64,000 nucleotides of DNA from an uncultured Oscillospiraceae bacterium (GTDB lineage Bacteria; Bacillota; Clostridia; Oscillospirales; Ruminococcaceae): contig CASFKY010000053.1 of assembly GCA_949295465.1 (NCBI GenBank), positions 43,682-107,681 on the forward strand. Reading direction: 5' to 3'. The number at the start of each line of letters is the position of its first letter. Within the stretch, counting starts at the first letter, position 1. The notes under the pieces were generated by a model, which searched no databases, had not been told where the DNA came from, and saw only the letters and a list, made by a program, of their open reading frames with translations. The position numbers and the translations under genes are program-made. Below, piece by piece: positions 37,629 through 45,719 of the stretch.

Positions 37629-39380
37629 TTATGGTGAAGCAATCCTTTCCAGATTGCACTCCAGCTTTTGGACGGGATACAGGCAAAGAGGGTCTTCGTA
37701 GCTCTCCACCTCTACCCGCATCTGCCCTTCCCTGCCAATGTCGGTATCCGTCACATACAGGCGGGGCCGGGGCCATGGCTCATAGAAATATATCTCTCTG
37801 GTGGCGTCGTACACCAGCGGATCATGACAGGAAAAGCCCTCCAGAGCAAAGTACTCCTTTGCCAGCTCCCCCATCCGGCGCGCAGAAAAGGGCGGTGACT
37901 CCCCCTTGTCCTCGATGGCGCTCTCCATGCACACCCGCGCCACCGTCACCGGGGAAAGGCTCTGGGCGCTGAACTGGTCCTGGTCCAGGTTGGCAAACAG
38001 CCGCACCGCCAGCCGGGAGGCTTCGCTGCCGCTGTCCGCCAGCCGGATCCCCTCATACTTTTTCTGGGGCATCAGGCAGTCGGCCAGCGGAGCCTCCCGG
38101 TATTCGGTCTGTGTGAGATGTGCCACCAGGGTACCGGCGCCCGCCTGATACAGCCTTGCCCCGTTCTCCACATCCACCTCCATGTACACCTCGGCGGAAG
38201 TGCTGCTGTTGCAGTACACATGGATCTTTTGCACGGTCAGGGAGAGCTCCGCCAGCGGCTGGTACAAAGGGCGGAAATAGTCGGCGTCCAGGCTGGCCAG
38301 CTCGGACAGTGCCTGCACATCGCCGGTTTCCAGCGCCCGGGCCAGTTGGCCGGCAGCCTGCCGAAAGGCTTCCTGCCGGCTTTGGGAGACAAAGGGAGAG
38401 GAGACCGGCAGATATACATCGCTTTTCAGTACCGGGTTCGTGGCCGTACACAAAAAGACCAAGGTCGCCGCACAGCCCAGCAGCACCTCTGCCCAGCGGG
38501 GCAGACGTTTCCACTCCAGGATCCCTTCCACCCGCCGCACCAGGTCCTGCTCGCCGAACGCCTCATAGGCAACCGGCATCAGCCGCCGGCCGGCCCAGTC
38601 CACCAGGGTCTGGGCATAGGTGATCTGCTCCCCTTTTTGCAGCACCCGCAGTACCCGCACATCGCAGGCCTGCTCGATGTCCCGGGCCAGCAGCACTCTG
38701 GCCAGCCAGACAAGGGGATTGAACCAGTGCAGCAGCAAAGCCAGATTCCCCGCCAAAAGCAGCAGGTGGTCGCCGCAGCGCACATGCGTCATCTCATGCA
38801 GAAGAATGCACTTTTTGTCCGGCGCCTCTTTCAGATTTTCGGGCAGGAGGATACAGGGGCGAAAAAAGCCGAACACCAGGGGGCCCTTGACCTTTTTGGT
38901 ACACAGCACCGGCACCGGCCGGCGCAGCCCCACCTGGCGGCGGCAGGCCTCGCTCTCCTGGCCCGACAGTTCATACGCCCCCTTCAATGCCCGTCGCAGC
39001 CCCAGATACTGAACAAAAAACGAGCACAGCAGCGCGGCCATCCCCAAAAGCCAGAGGCCGCACAGCGCCGCCTGGACCTGTTTTTCCGCCAGGGGCTGCC
39101 CGCCGGCCAGGGATTGCGCCACCCCCGCCGTGTCCAGATAATCCAGCGAGAGCAGGGTCCCGCCCGGCCGCTCCAGCCGCCGGTGGAGCAGATTGTAGAT
39201 GCTCAGCGCGCTGGGCAGCGAGTAGGGCACCAACAGCCGGAACAGCAGCGGCACCCAGAGCAGGCGCCGAAACCCGGCCGCCCCGTAGGGGCGCAGCACC
39301 CAGCGCCCTGCCAGCACCAGCAAAAGCAGCAGCGAGGAGGCGATGCTCATATTCAGGATGGCAAAAAAGAGTCGGATCAT
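37629..39380 (-). CDS. BlaR1/MecR1-like M56 membrane metalloprotease sensor
   Basis: Integral membrane signal-transducing protease (583 aa) that would cleave or inactivate its BlaI partner. Membrane helices lie near residues 3-25, 38-55 and 105-125, the zinc site HEMTH is at 195-199 with the distal glutamate in DIEQACD, and a further helix is at about 299-312. The outer C-terminal domain (residues 320-583) is not the penicillin-binding sensor of classic BlaR1: I see no SxxK...SxN...KTG set. Its ligand is therefore something else. The ATG at 39380 overlaps the blaI stop by four bases. The surface-protein gene follows 35 bases later. Confidence 0.88.
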   Translation of the reverse strand: MIRLFFAILNMSIASSLLLLLVLAGRWVLRPYGAAGFRRLLWVPLLFRLLVPYSLPSALSIYNLLHRRLERPGGTLLSLDYLDTAGVAQSLAGGQPLAEKQVQAALCGLWLLGMAALLCSFFVQYLGLRRALKGAYELSGQESEACRRQVGLRRPVPVLCTKKVKGPLVFGFFRPCILLPENLKEAPDKKCILLHEMTHVRCGDHLLLLAGNLALLLHWFNPLVWLARVLLARDIEQACDVRVLRVLQKGEQITYAQTLVDWAGRRLMPVAYEAFGEQDLVRRVEGILEWKRLPRWAEVLLGCAATLVFLCTATNPVLKSDVYLPVSSPFVSQSRQEAFRQAAGQLARALETGDVQALSELASLDADYFRPLYQPLAELSLTVQKIHVYCNSSTSAEVYMEVDVENGARLYQAGAGTLVAHLTQTEYREAPLADCLMPQKKYEGIRLADSGSEASRLAVRLFANLDQDQFSAQSLSPVTVARVCMESAIEDKGESPPFSARRMGELAKEYFALEGFSCHDPLVYDATREIYFYEPWPRPRLYVTDTDIGREGQMRVEVESYEDPLCLYPVQKLECNLERIASP

Positions 39381-39748
39381 TGTTCCTTCTTTTTCTCGTC
39401 TATCATCGCCTGCAGCTCTGCCAGCGTGGCGTCAGACACCTTGTCGGAATCCAGGAAATTTGCAAAGAGCCTGGTAAAGCTGCCGCCAAACATCTTGGTG
39501 AGCAGGGTGTCGGTCTCTGTCTGCTGGATCTCACGGCGGCTGACCAGCGGGATCACCTGATACTTCGGCTCCTGCCGGCAGACGGCGCCCTTGGCCTCCA
39601 GCCGCTTGAGCACAATATAGGTGGTACTCTTTTTCCACCCGTATTGTTCCAGCATGTCCTCTGCCATCTGGGCGGCCGGCACCGGCCCTTTTTCCCACAG
39701 ATATTCCATCGCATTGAGCTCCGCATCAAACAGTTTCAATGTGCCCAT
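39377..39748 (-). CDS. BlaI/MecI family transcriptional repressor
   Basis: Winged-helix repressor of 123 aa, normal family length. It opens LFDAELNAMEYLWEKGPVPAAQMAEDM, followed by WKKSTTYIVLKRLEAKGAVCRQE (recognition helix and wing) and a C-terminal dimer helix (DKVSDATLAELQAMIDEKK). The BlaR1 cleavage region is in the usual place near residue 100 (NFLDSD). The ATG at 39748 follows GAAGGGAG. It is first in the operon; two copies of an 18-base palindrome flank its promoter and are likely its operators. Confidence 0.93.
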   Translation of the reverse strand: MGTLKLFDAELNAMEYLWEKGPVPAAQMAEDMLEQYGWKKSTTYIVLKRLEAKGAVCRQEPKYQVIPLVSRREIQQTETDTLLTKMFGGSFTRLFANFLDSDKVSDATLAELQAMIDEKKKEQ

Positions 39749-39774
39749 AGCTGCTCTCCCTTCTGCTCACAATT

Positions 39775-39792
39775 ATTTTATTGCAATAAAAT
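39775..39792. promoter_or_regulatory. Palindromic operator O1 of the BlaI-type operon
   Basis: Perfect 18-base palindrome ATTTTATTGCAATAAAAT between the start point and the blaI ribosome binding site. A second copy of the same type is at 39846-39863. Confidence 0.75.
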
Positions 39793-39801
39793 CTGTATTT
39801 T

Positions 39802-39830
39802 AGTTTAGCGGCTTTACCGGCGTTCGTCAA
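39802..39830 (-). promoter_or_regulatory. Promoter of the blaI-blaR1-surface protein operon
   Basis: Minus strand TTGACG (39830-39825), 17-base spacer, TAAACT (39807-39802), bracketed by the two palindromes. Confidence 0.7.
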
Positions 39831-39845
39831 CTGGTTTGGGCAAAA

Positions 39846-39863
39846 ATTTTATTCAAATAAAAT
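39846..39863. promoter_or_regulatory. Palindromic operator O2 of the BlaI-type operon
   Basis: 18-base palindrome ATTTTATTCAAATAAAAT differing from O1 only in the central bases. It lies upstream of the -35 box, 71 bases centre to centre from O1, so a loop or cooperative binding is possible. Confidence 0.75.
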
Positions 39864-39927
39864 CTTTTGCCCACATATTCAGGGCGCGGGCAGGCCCGGA
39901 CCCTGCCTCCCGCTGCTTTCCGGCAGC

Positions 39928-39962
39928 AAAAAGCCGGCGTTCTCTTGGGAGAACGCCGGCTT
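39928..39962 (-). terminator. Terminator of the sigma factor gene
   Basis: Hairpin AAGCCGGCGTTCTC / GAGAACGCCGGCTT with a 4-base loop, followed on the minus strand by TTTTTGC. Confidence 0.85.
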
Positions 39963-40011
39963 ATCAATTGTGTTGTCCCCGCCGGGCCGCCGGGTATTCC
40001 CGGCAAGGGTC

Positions 40012-40533
40012 TTATCCCTTTGCCTTGCTGGAAATTTTCTTGCGCATCCTTTGCAGGCACCGATACCCGCACTTTTTTGTCTGCTCATAGGGCAGCGACA
40101 GCATCCGGGCGATCTCGGCATAGGACATCTGATGCACACATTTCAGCAGCACGATGGTGCGCTCTTTTTGGGTGAATCCTTCCAGCAGCCAGGACGCCAG
40201 CAGATCCATTTCCGGGTTTTTTCTCTCCTCTTTCTGCTCGGCGGCAACCTGTTTTGCCCGCTCCCAGTTTCGGTTGCGCCGGTACAAATCCAGGGCTTTC
40301 CGATCGGCAATAGAGACGAGATAGTTTTTCAGGCTGCCCCTTTCCAGGCGGAATTTTTCCCACTGGAGGCAGAAGTCCGCCAGCGCCTCATATACGCACT
40401 CCCAGGCATCTTCGGGGTTTTGCAGGCGCCTGGCGCACACATACCACAACAGATGCCGGTACTGCTCCACCAGCAGGGCAGCCCCAGCCTCATAGTCCAG
40501 CCGCATCAAGCGCAGGATCTCCTCATCTTCCAT
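40012..40533 (-). CDS. ECF-like RNA polymerase sigma factor
   Basis: Sigma-70 family protein (173 aa) with only regions 2 and 4. Region 2 covers LLVEQYRHLLWYVCARRL...NPEDAWECVYEALADFC, and region 4 has ERTIVLLKCVHQMSYAEIARMLSLPYEQTKKCGYRCLQRMR. It is clearly related to the sigma part of the fused protein at 42458-44209 (shared EQY..L.W...ARRL.N.ED..ECV and IA.R.A.D..R patterns). No anti-sigma gene is adjacent. The ATG at 40533 follows AAGGGG; a GTG two codons earlier is less well placed. Confidence 0.85.
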   Translation of the reverse strand: MEDEEILRLMRLDYEAGAALLVEQYRHLLWYVCARRLQNPEDAWECVYEALADFCLQWEKFRLERGSLKNYLVSIADRKALDLYRRNRNWERAKQVAAEQKEERKNPEMDLLASWLLEGFTQKERTIVLLKCVHQMSYAEIARMLSLPYEQTKKCGYRCLQRMRKKISSKAKG

Positions 40534-40565
40534 CGGCACACCCCTTTGGGCGGCCCTTTGGCCGC

Positions 40566-40595
40566 CTTATAAGGGTATTCGGGAGATTGTGGCAA
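40566..40595 (-). promoter_or_regulatory. Promoter of the sigma factor gene
   Basis: Minus strand TTGCCA (40595-40590), 18-base spacer, TATAAG (40571-40566). A GGCGGCC/GGCCGCC hairpin (40550-40567) sits at the start point. Confidence 0.5.
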
Positions 40596-40647
40596 AAGGG
40601 GACAAAAATTTTTCTATTTTTTCAAAGATATACCGTTATATTATGCC

Positions 40648-41199
40648 TCAATACCAGTGGAAGCTGCCCTCTGATGTATTGGCGAAGCTCCCCCTCACAT
40701 TGGCATGATGGATGTAAATTTCGCGCCCGTCCGCCTCACAGCGATACCGACACTCGCCCGTTGGGCTGCGGTAGACCCTGCTCCACACCTGATTGTTGCC
40801 GTCGTAGATATACTGGGGCAGCAGCTCGTTGCCGCCCTCCTTGATGGGGGATTCCAAGTCGGGGGTGGGGCTGTCGTTTCCAAAGGTGCCGGAAAAGAGA
40901 GGGCCGATCAGGTACACATAGGCTGCGATGGCCAGCGGAATGGCCACCGCCAGGCCGATCACAATGCCGATGGCCTGGCCCAGCAGTTCTGGCTTGAAGT
41001 GGAACACAAACCACAGCACCCCGTGGATGGCCTCCTGGATCAGAAGGATCTTGAGCCCCACATGCTTTGCCAGGCCCCGGATCAGGGTCCACACCACGCC
41101 GATGAAGGTCATGAACAGGGCGAAGGCGACAAAGTCCTGGCCGGAGCCGGTCATCAGGCCGAGAAAGGTGAGAAAATAGGGAATGAACAGGGAGACCAT
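40648..41199 (-). CDS. Hypothetical membrane protein with a C-terminal soluble tail
   Basis: Unrecognised protein of 183 aa. It has about four membrane segments in the first 110 residues (IPYFLTFLGLMTG, FVAFALFMTFIGVVWTLI, IHGVLWFVFHF, AIGIVIGLAVAIPLAIAAYVYLIG), then a soluble tail of about 70 residues with YIYDGNNQVWSRVYRSPTGECRYRCEADGREIYIH. The tail looks like a short beta-rich domain. The ATG at 41199 follows AAAAGGAGG. It lies 16 bases after the TPR-like gene, so the two are one transcript, and the sigma factor gene follows with its own promoter. No function can be given. Confidence 0.75.
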   Translation of the reverse strand: MVSLFIPYFLTFLGLMTGSGQDFVAFALFMTFIGVVWTLIRGLAKHVGLKILLIQEAIHGVLWFVFHFKPELLGQAIGIVIGLAVAIPLAIAAYVYLIGPLFSGTFGNDSPTPDLESPIKEGGNELLPQYIYDGNNQVWSRVYRSPTGECRYRCEADGREIYIHHANVRGSFANTSEGSFHWY

Positions 41200-41215
41200 A
41201 TTCTATTCCTCCTTT

Positions 41216-42346
41216 TCAGCTGAACAGGCCGAACAGGCCCTTTTTCCTGGGCGCCTGCCCGGGCTGCGTCCCGCTGCTCGGGGCAGGCGAAGCTCCCTGC
41301 ATAAAGACCGGGCAGGATTCCGCTGCCGGCGCCGCACCTGCCGGGTATTCCCCGGAAAGATCGGGCAGCTGCCCTTTTTTCAGGGCGGATTCCATCACTT
41401 TGCCGTATTTTCTCTGCATCTTGGCATACAGCTCCCGATAGTCGGCAAAGTCGTTCGCGTATGCGCTGCGCTTGTCTGCGCTCAAGGCGGAGGACAGCTC
41501 GGTGGCCCGGTCAAAATGCCACTTGGCGTTGATCAGCTTTTCGCTCTTTTTGGCATTGCAGGCATCCAGGCACAGCGCCGCCCGGAAGTACTCGGCCAGC
41601 ACCGGGTAACCGGCCCGCTCCATCAGCGCGCATCCCCGCACCGCCACTGCCAGCCAGTATGCCTGGGAGGCTGCATCCTTTTTGCCCCCCTCAAAGGCTT
41701 CGGTCGCTGCAAGATAGTTTATCAGGGCCTTGTCTGTTACGCGGAAACTCTTGGTCTCCCCATTCAGGCTCAGCGCATACATCATGTCAAAACAGCGGCC
41801 ATACCCCTGCCAGTCCGTGTCGTCCATCAGGCCGGGTTTTTCCGCCCCGATTTTTTCGTACAGGGCGCAGGCCTGGGTATACAGCCTCAGCGCCTGGCCG
41901 TTTGCCTTGCTGTACACGGCCACATTCAGGGTGCCCGCGGCCTCCTCCCGCATGCGGTCCGCCAGGATCTTGCAGGCGCCGGCCAGCAGTACGCCGCTCT
42001 CCGCATCCCCCCGCTGGTAGGCCTTTTCCAGGCTCTCGGCGGCCTGCTCCGTCTTACCCTGCGCCATCAGGGCGCAGCCCAGGCGGTTCCAGCCCCGCCG
42101 GTCCTCCGGGGCAGTGCGCAGGTATTTTTCCGCATAGCGGGCCGCTTCGCCCATGTCCTCCCGCATGCCCTTGCCCATAAAGCTGAAATAGGACAGGGAC
42201 AGCGCAGCCGCCGCCGCATCCTGCTTTTCCAGCTCCTGGGCCTTCTGATAGGCCTCCTCCAGCTTCTCTGCGTCGATCAGGGCCTCGATCTCTTCGATCC
42301 GGGCACGGCGCTCTTCCGGGGGCAGTTTTGGTTTGCCAAACAACAT
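41216..42346 (-). CDS. Tetratricopeptide/Sel1-like repeat protein
   Basis: Cytoplasmic protein of 376 aa rich in paired helices. Clear TPR-like repeats cover residues 1-130: EALIDAEKLEEAYQKAQELEKQ, ARYAEKYLRTAPEDRRGWNRLGCALMAQGKTEQAAESLEKAYQRGD. The middle is also helical and the end (PGQAPRKKGLFGLF) mirrors the start motif LFGKPK. Such proteins are scaffolds, not enzymes. The ATG at 42346 follows AGGAGGAAAAAAT. It sits between the sigma-fusion gene and the small membrane protein, suggesting a role in the same envelope-related locus, which is inference. Confidence 0.7.
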   Translation of the reverse strand: MLFGKPKLPPEERRARIEEIEALIDAEKLEEAYQKAQELEKQDAAAAALSLSYFSFMGKGMREDMGEAARYAEKYLRTAPEDRRGWNRLGCALMAQGKTEQAAESLEKAYQRGDAESGVLLAGACKILADRMREEAAGTLNVAVYSKANGQALRLYTQACALYEKIGAEKPGLMDDTDWQGYGRCFDMMYALSLNGETKSFRVTDKALINYLAATEAFEGGKKDAASQAYWLAVAVRGCALMERAGYPVLAEYFRAALCLDACNAKKSEKLINAKWHFDRATELSSALSADKRSAYANDFADYRELYAKMQRKYGKVMESALKKGQLPDLSGEYPAGAAPAAESCPVFMQGASPAPSSGTQPGQAPRKKGLFGLFS

Positions 42347-42427
42347 ATTTTTTCCTCCTGGTTCCGGGGAATGTTCCAGACATTCCCTCTCTGTTATTGA
42401 ATTCGCGCCAAACGCCGGAACCGGGAC

Positions 42428-42458
42428 AAAAAAAGAGCCGCTTTCGCGGCTCTTTTTT
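42428..42458. terminator. Terminator of the sigma-fusion gene
   Basis: Hairpin AAAGAGCCGC / GCGGCTCTTT with a 4-base loop, seven A on one side and six T on the other. Confidence 0.88.
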
Positions 42459-44209
42459 CAGGATGGCACCTGTATCTTCAGCTCAAAGGGATGTTCCCAC
42501 CAGCAGGTGAAGGTGTTGCCCGCCCCGGTAGTCAGGAAGGGCGAGGCGCTCATGGCCTCCCGGGCAAATTCCACATCCAGCCCTGCAAAGGCCCCCGCAT
42601 CGTCGGTGAGGACCCGGCAGGAGGACCAGCCCCCCACAAAGGATTCCGGCGCGGGCAGCTCTGTCCCGGCCGAGAGGGTCAGCCCCTCCAGGGTCAGGTC
42701 CTCCCGGCCCGCGAGCGCAAAGGAGACAAAGAACCGCGCGCCTGTCCCGCCCTCCGAAAGGCCGGAGGCAATGGCCGGTGGAAACTCCCCGCTTATCTGC
42801 ATCTCCAGGGAGGCACCGGGCAGCTCCAGCACCTGCTGTTCCCCCTTTGCCACCGGGATGCGAACATCCTGCGGCAGGACCGCGGTGAGCATCAGCCCGG
42901 GAATGTGCAGCGTGTACTCGCCGGGTTCCAGGTCTCCGAATTCCCAGCGGGAATATTGGTCCGACCCGTAAGAGCTGAGGCCGGCGGCCCGGCCCTCGTG
43001 CCGCCCGCCCTCCCGGTCAATCAGGGTCAGGGTGGCCTCATCTCCCGCCGGGTCATACCGGCCGGATATGATGCCCGGGTCCACCGCAAAATTCTCCCCG
43101 CCCAGGGGGTACAGCTCCACGGCAACGCCCGTTTGTGACCGGGTGGGGATGGCCAGCACACCGCCCAGCTCTCCCAGGCCATAGACAAATTCCTCCGGGG
43201 AAATCTCCTGGGCAGTATCCAGCACAAAGGGCAGGCTCAGCCAGGAAAATTCCAGGCTGGCCACCGCCGCCTGACCCTTTGGGCGGGGCAGGCCCTCAAA
43301 AACCAGCTCCATCGCCAGGGAGTCCGCGGTGGATCGGGAGGCGTCCATCACCGTCATGGTCGGCCGATAGGATTCGCCCCCCAAAGAGAGGGAGGCATCC
43401 TGGAGCAGGTACAGGTCCCAGGACACCGGGTAGGTGCTGTTCCCTACGACCATAGGCATGGTGGCCTCGGTGCCGGGGCCCCGGCTGAGCTGGATGGTCA
43501 GGCTCAGCCGGTCCCCGTCCCAGACGCCTTCACTCAGCTCCACACTGCCCAGATCATTCTCCTGGTACACATCCCGGGCAAGAATCGCAAAGGAGCTCTC
43601 GGGGTCTGTGTTGACCCCATATCCCGGCAATACGCCGAAGTACCGCAGCAGCGCGTAGCCGCAGGCTGCCAGCAGGGCCAGCAAAGCCAGCACCAGGCCC
43701 ACAATGAGCATCCGCCGCAGCCGTTCCAGGCCGCGTTGCTGCCTTTTTTTCACTGTCTCGTAGGGCAGATCCAGCGCGGCGGCGATCTCCTTCGCAGTCA
43801 TGCCCGCAAAGTATTTCATCCGCAGGATCTCCGCATCCTGGGGGGAAAGCCTAGCCAGCGCCTCCTCCAGGTCCAGCCGGTCCTCCGCGCCGAGCCCGGC
43901 GGGGGCGGCCAGGTTTTCGGGCAGCTCCTCCCCCTCAAATCGCCACCCGGCCCGCCACTTGTCCACCGCCCGGCGCTGGGCGATCCGGGCAAGCCACCCG
44001 CCCAGCGTGCCCTTCTCGGGCTGATAGCGGGACCGCTCGAAATAAAACTGCGCAAAGGTCTCGTTGACGCACTCCCGCACGTCCTCCTCGTTGCAGAGCC
44101 GGCGGGCCGCCACCGCCCAGACAAGCCCCCCGTACTGCTCCATGATGGCCGCCATCCCCTCCTCCGGGTCCTTTTCCAGCAGAGCCATCCGCTGTGCATC
44201 CGTCTCCAT
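42458..44209 (-). CDS. Membrane-anchored sigma factor: sigma-70 domains fused to a membrane helix and large outer domain
   Basis: A 583-residue protein of unusual build. Residues 1-165 are an ECF-like sigma factor: region 2 (AAIMEQYGGLVWAVAARRLCNEEDVRECVNETFAQFY), then region 4 (LSPQDAEILRMKYFAGMTAKEIAAALDLPYETVKKRQQRGLERLRR). Directly after it comes one membrane helix (167-187) and then about 395 residues predicted to lie outside, beta-rich, starting FAILARDVYQENDLGSVELSEGVWDGDRLSL, which resembles outer domains of clostridial anti-sigma proteins (DUF4179-like; inference). It ends with DEHPFELKIQVPS-like strands. Sigma factor and its receptor would thus be one chain. The frame is unbroken across the junction. 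ATG 44209 has GAGG close upstream. Confidence 0.85.
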   Translation of the reverse strand: METDAQRMALLEKDPEEGMAAIMEQYGGLVWAVAARRLCNEEDVRECVNETFAQFYFERSRYQPEKGTLGGWLARIAQRRAVDKWRAGWRFEGEELPENLAAPAGLGAEDRLDLEEALARLSPQDAEILRMKYFAGMTAKEIAAALDLPYETVKKRQQRGLERLRRMLIVGLVLALLALLAACGYALLRYFGVLPGYGVNTDPESSFAILARDVYQENDLGSVELSEGVWDGDRLSLTIQLSRGPGTEATMPMVVGNSTYPVSWDLYLLQDASLSLGGESYRPTMTVMDASRSTADSLAMELVFEGLPRPKGQAAVASLEFSWLSLPFVLDTAQEISPEEFVYGLGELGGVLAIPTRSQTGVAVELYPLGGENFAVDPGIISGRYDPAGDEATLTLIDREGGRHEGRAAGLSSYGSDQYSRWEFGDLEPGEYTLHIPGLMLTAVLPQDVRIPVAKGEQQVLELPGASLEMQISGEFPPAIASGLSEGGTGARFFVSFALAGREDLTLEGLTLSAGTELPAPESFVGGWSSCRVLTDDAGAFAGLDVEFAREAMSASPFLTTGAGNTFTCWWEHPFELKIQVPS

Positions 44210-44321
44210 ATCCTCACCGCCGCTCTGTGCCTTTTCTCAGAGTATAGCAAAATCCGCCTGCATTTTCCCGTTTTTTTCTTCCTTGCATCAAATAGATTTT
44301 TTATTTTTCTCCTCCTCACAG

Positions 44322-44370
44322 GGCAGCAAACAGGCCCGGCGCTCTGAGCGCCGGGCCTGTTTTTGCTGCC
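44322..44370. terminator. Terminator after the methyltransferase gene
   Basis: Very long hairpin GGCAGCAAA..CAGGCCCGGCGCT / AGCGCCGGGCCTG..TTTGCTGCC; TTTTTG on the plus strand, TTTG on the minus strand. Confidence 0.7.
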
Positions 44371-44415
44371 CATTTTGATTTTTTCTGTCCTTCATTTTCG
44401 CTGTGCGCGGTCGGC

Positions 44416-45261
44416 TCAGATTGCCGGGCCGGGCTTTGGCTGCCCCAACTGCCAGAAGGCCACAGCCGAGGCCGCCGCCACATTGAGGGAGTCCACCCCG
44501 TGGGCCATGGGGATGCAGACGGTATAGTCGCAGTCCGCAATGGTGCTGCGGGCCAGACCGTCCCCCTCGGTGCCCAGCACAATGGCCAGCTTTTTCTCGG
44601 AGGCCAGGCGGGGGTCCCGCAGGTCCAGCGCCTGGCTGCTCAGGGCCATGGCCATGGTCCTGAAGCCCATCTCTTTCAGCCGGGCCATCCCCTCCTGCGG
44701 CCAGGAGGAGGGCTCCTCCCCCAACCGGGCCCAGGGAATCTGGAACACCGTACCCATGCTCACCCGCACCGCCCGCCGGTTCAGCGGGTCGCTGCAGGAG
44801 GGGGTGAGCAGCACCGCGTCCATGCCCAGGGCTGCCGCCGAGCGGAAAATGGCCCCCATATTGGTGGAATCCACCAGATTTTCCAGCACGGCCACCCGCC
44901 GGGCGCCCCGGCAGACCTCCTCAGCCTCGGGAGTCCGGGGCCGCCGCATGGCGCAGAGGATTCCCCGGGTGAGGGCGTAACCGGTAAGCCCCGCCAGCAC
45001 CTGCCGCTCGCCGGTATAGACCGGGATCTCCCCGCAAAGCCGGATCAGCTCGGCCCCCTGCCCTTCCAGATGCCGCTTTTCCATCAAAAGCGCCACCGGC
45101 TGGCACCCTGCCTCCAGGGCGGTGCGGATGACCTTGGGGCTCTCGGCGATGAAGATCCCCTTTTCCGGCTCCAGCCGGCTGCGCAGCTGGTTTTCGGTGA
45201 GCCGGGCAAAGAGATCCAGCTCCGGCTGGTGAAATTCTGTGATCTCCGTGATGCGGGCCAT
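44416..45261 (-). CDS. TrmH/SpoU family RNA 2'-O-methyltransferase
   Basis: SAM-dependent enzyme (281 aa) that methylates a ribose 2'-OH in rRNA or tRNA. The knotted SpoU domain is complete: motif 1 ENLVDSTNMGAIFRSAAALG, motif 2 LAIVLGTEGDGL and motif 3 IPMAHGVDSLNVAAASAVAFWQL. The first 110 residues form the substrate-binding domain (LTENQLRSRLEPEKGIFIAESPKVI), as in RlmB or TsnR-like members. The exact target is not evident. The ATG at 45261 follows AAGGAGG; it lies 12 bases after the thioesterase gene in one transcript. Confidence 0.92.
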   Translation of the reverse strand: MARITEITEFHQPELDLFARLTENQLRSRLEPEKGIFIAESPKVIRTALEAGCQPVALLMEKRHLEGQGAELIRLCGEIPVYTGERQVLAGLTGYALTRGILCAMRRPRTPEAEEVCRGARRVAVLENLVDSTNMGAIFRSAAALGMDAVLLTPSCSDPLNRRAVRVSMGTVFQIPWARLGEEPSSWPQEGMARLKEMGFRTMAMALSSQALDLRDPRLASEKKLAIVLGTEGDGLARSTIADCDYTVCIPMAHGVDSLNVAAASAVAFWQLGQPKPGPAI

Positions 45262-45273
45262 GGCGCCCCCTCC

Positions 45274-45678
45274 TTATCCCAGACAGTAAAAGGTAAAATC
45301 TCCCTCGGCCAGCAGCCGGCCGGTATCCGGCTCAGTCACCTGGGCCCGGGCAAAGCTCACGGTGCGCCCGCCCTTCACCAGCCGGGCCCGTGCCTCGATG
45401 CACCCCGCCGTGCTGGCCCGCAGAAAGCGGAAAGAGGAGTCCAGCGTCACATATTTGCAGCCGTCGCTGCGCACCAGCAACCCGCAGGCGATCTCCGCCG
45501 CCGCCATCATCAGCCCGCCGTGCACGCTGCCCATGGCGTTGAGGGAATCGGGGCCGATCTGCGCCTGCACCCGGGCCTCCTCCCCATCCAGATACGTGGC
45601 CCGGATGCCGTTGTGCCGCATAAAAGGGTTGGAGGCGTTTGCCTGTTCCCGCTGAACGCGGAATTTTTCTTCTTCCAT
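45274..45678 (-). CDS. PaaI family hotdog thioesterase
   Basis: Acyl-CoA thioesterase-like protein (134 aa) with the single hotdog fold. The family motif is GSVHGGLMMAAAEIACG, followed by the usual strand LDSSFRFLRAS and the end GRLLAEGDFTFYCLG. The substrate, probably an aryl- or acyl-CoA, is unknown. The ATG at 45678 follows AAGGAG. First gene of a two-gene transcript with the methyltransferase. Confidence 0.9.
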   Translation of the reverse strand: MEEEKFRVQREQANASNPFMRHNGIRATYLDGEEARVQAQIGPDSLNAMGSVHGGLMMAAAEIACGLLVRSDGCKYVTLDSSFRFLRASTAGCIEARARLVKGGRTVSFARAQVTEPDTGRLLAEGDFTFYCLG

Positions 45679-45719
45679 CGCGCTTCTCCTTGCTTTTGGG
45701 GTCTGTGACTTTGAAATCC

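Noticed and set aside
44210-44330. ECF-type autoregulated promoter (GGAAAA-17-TATACT) before the sigma-fusion gene
   Set aside because: The -35 lacks the GGAAC core of known ECF promoters, so autoregulation is not claimed.
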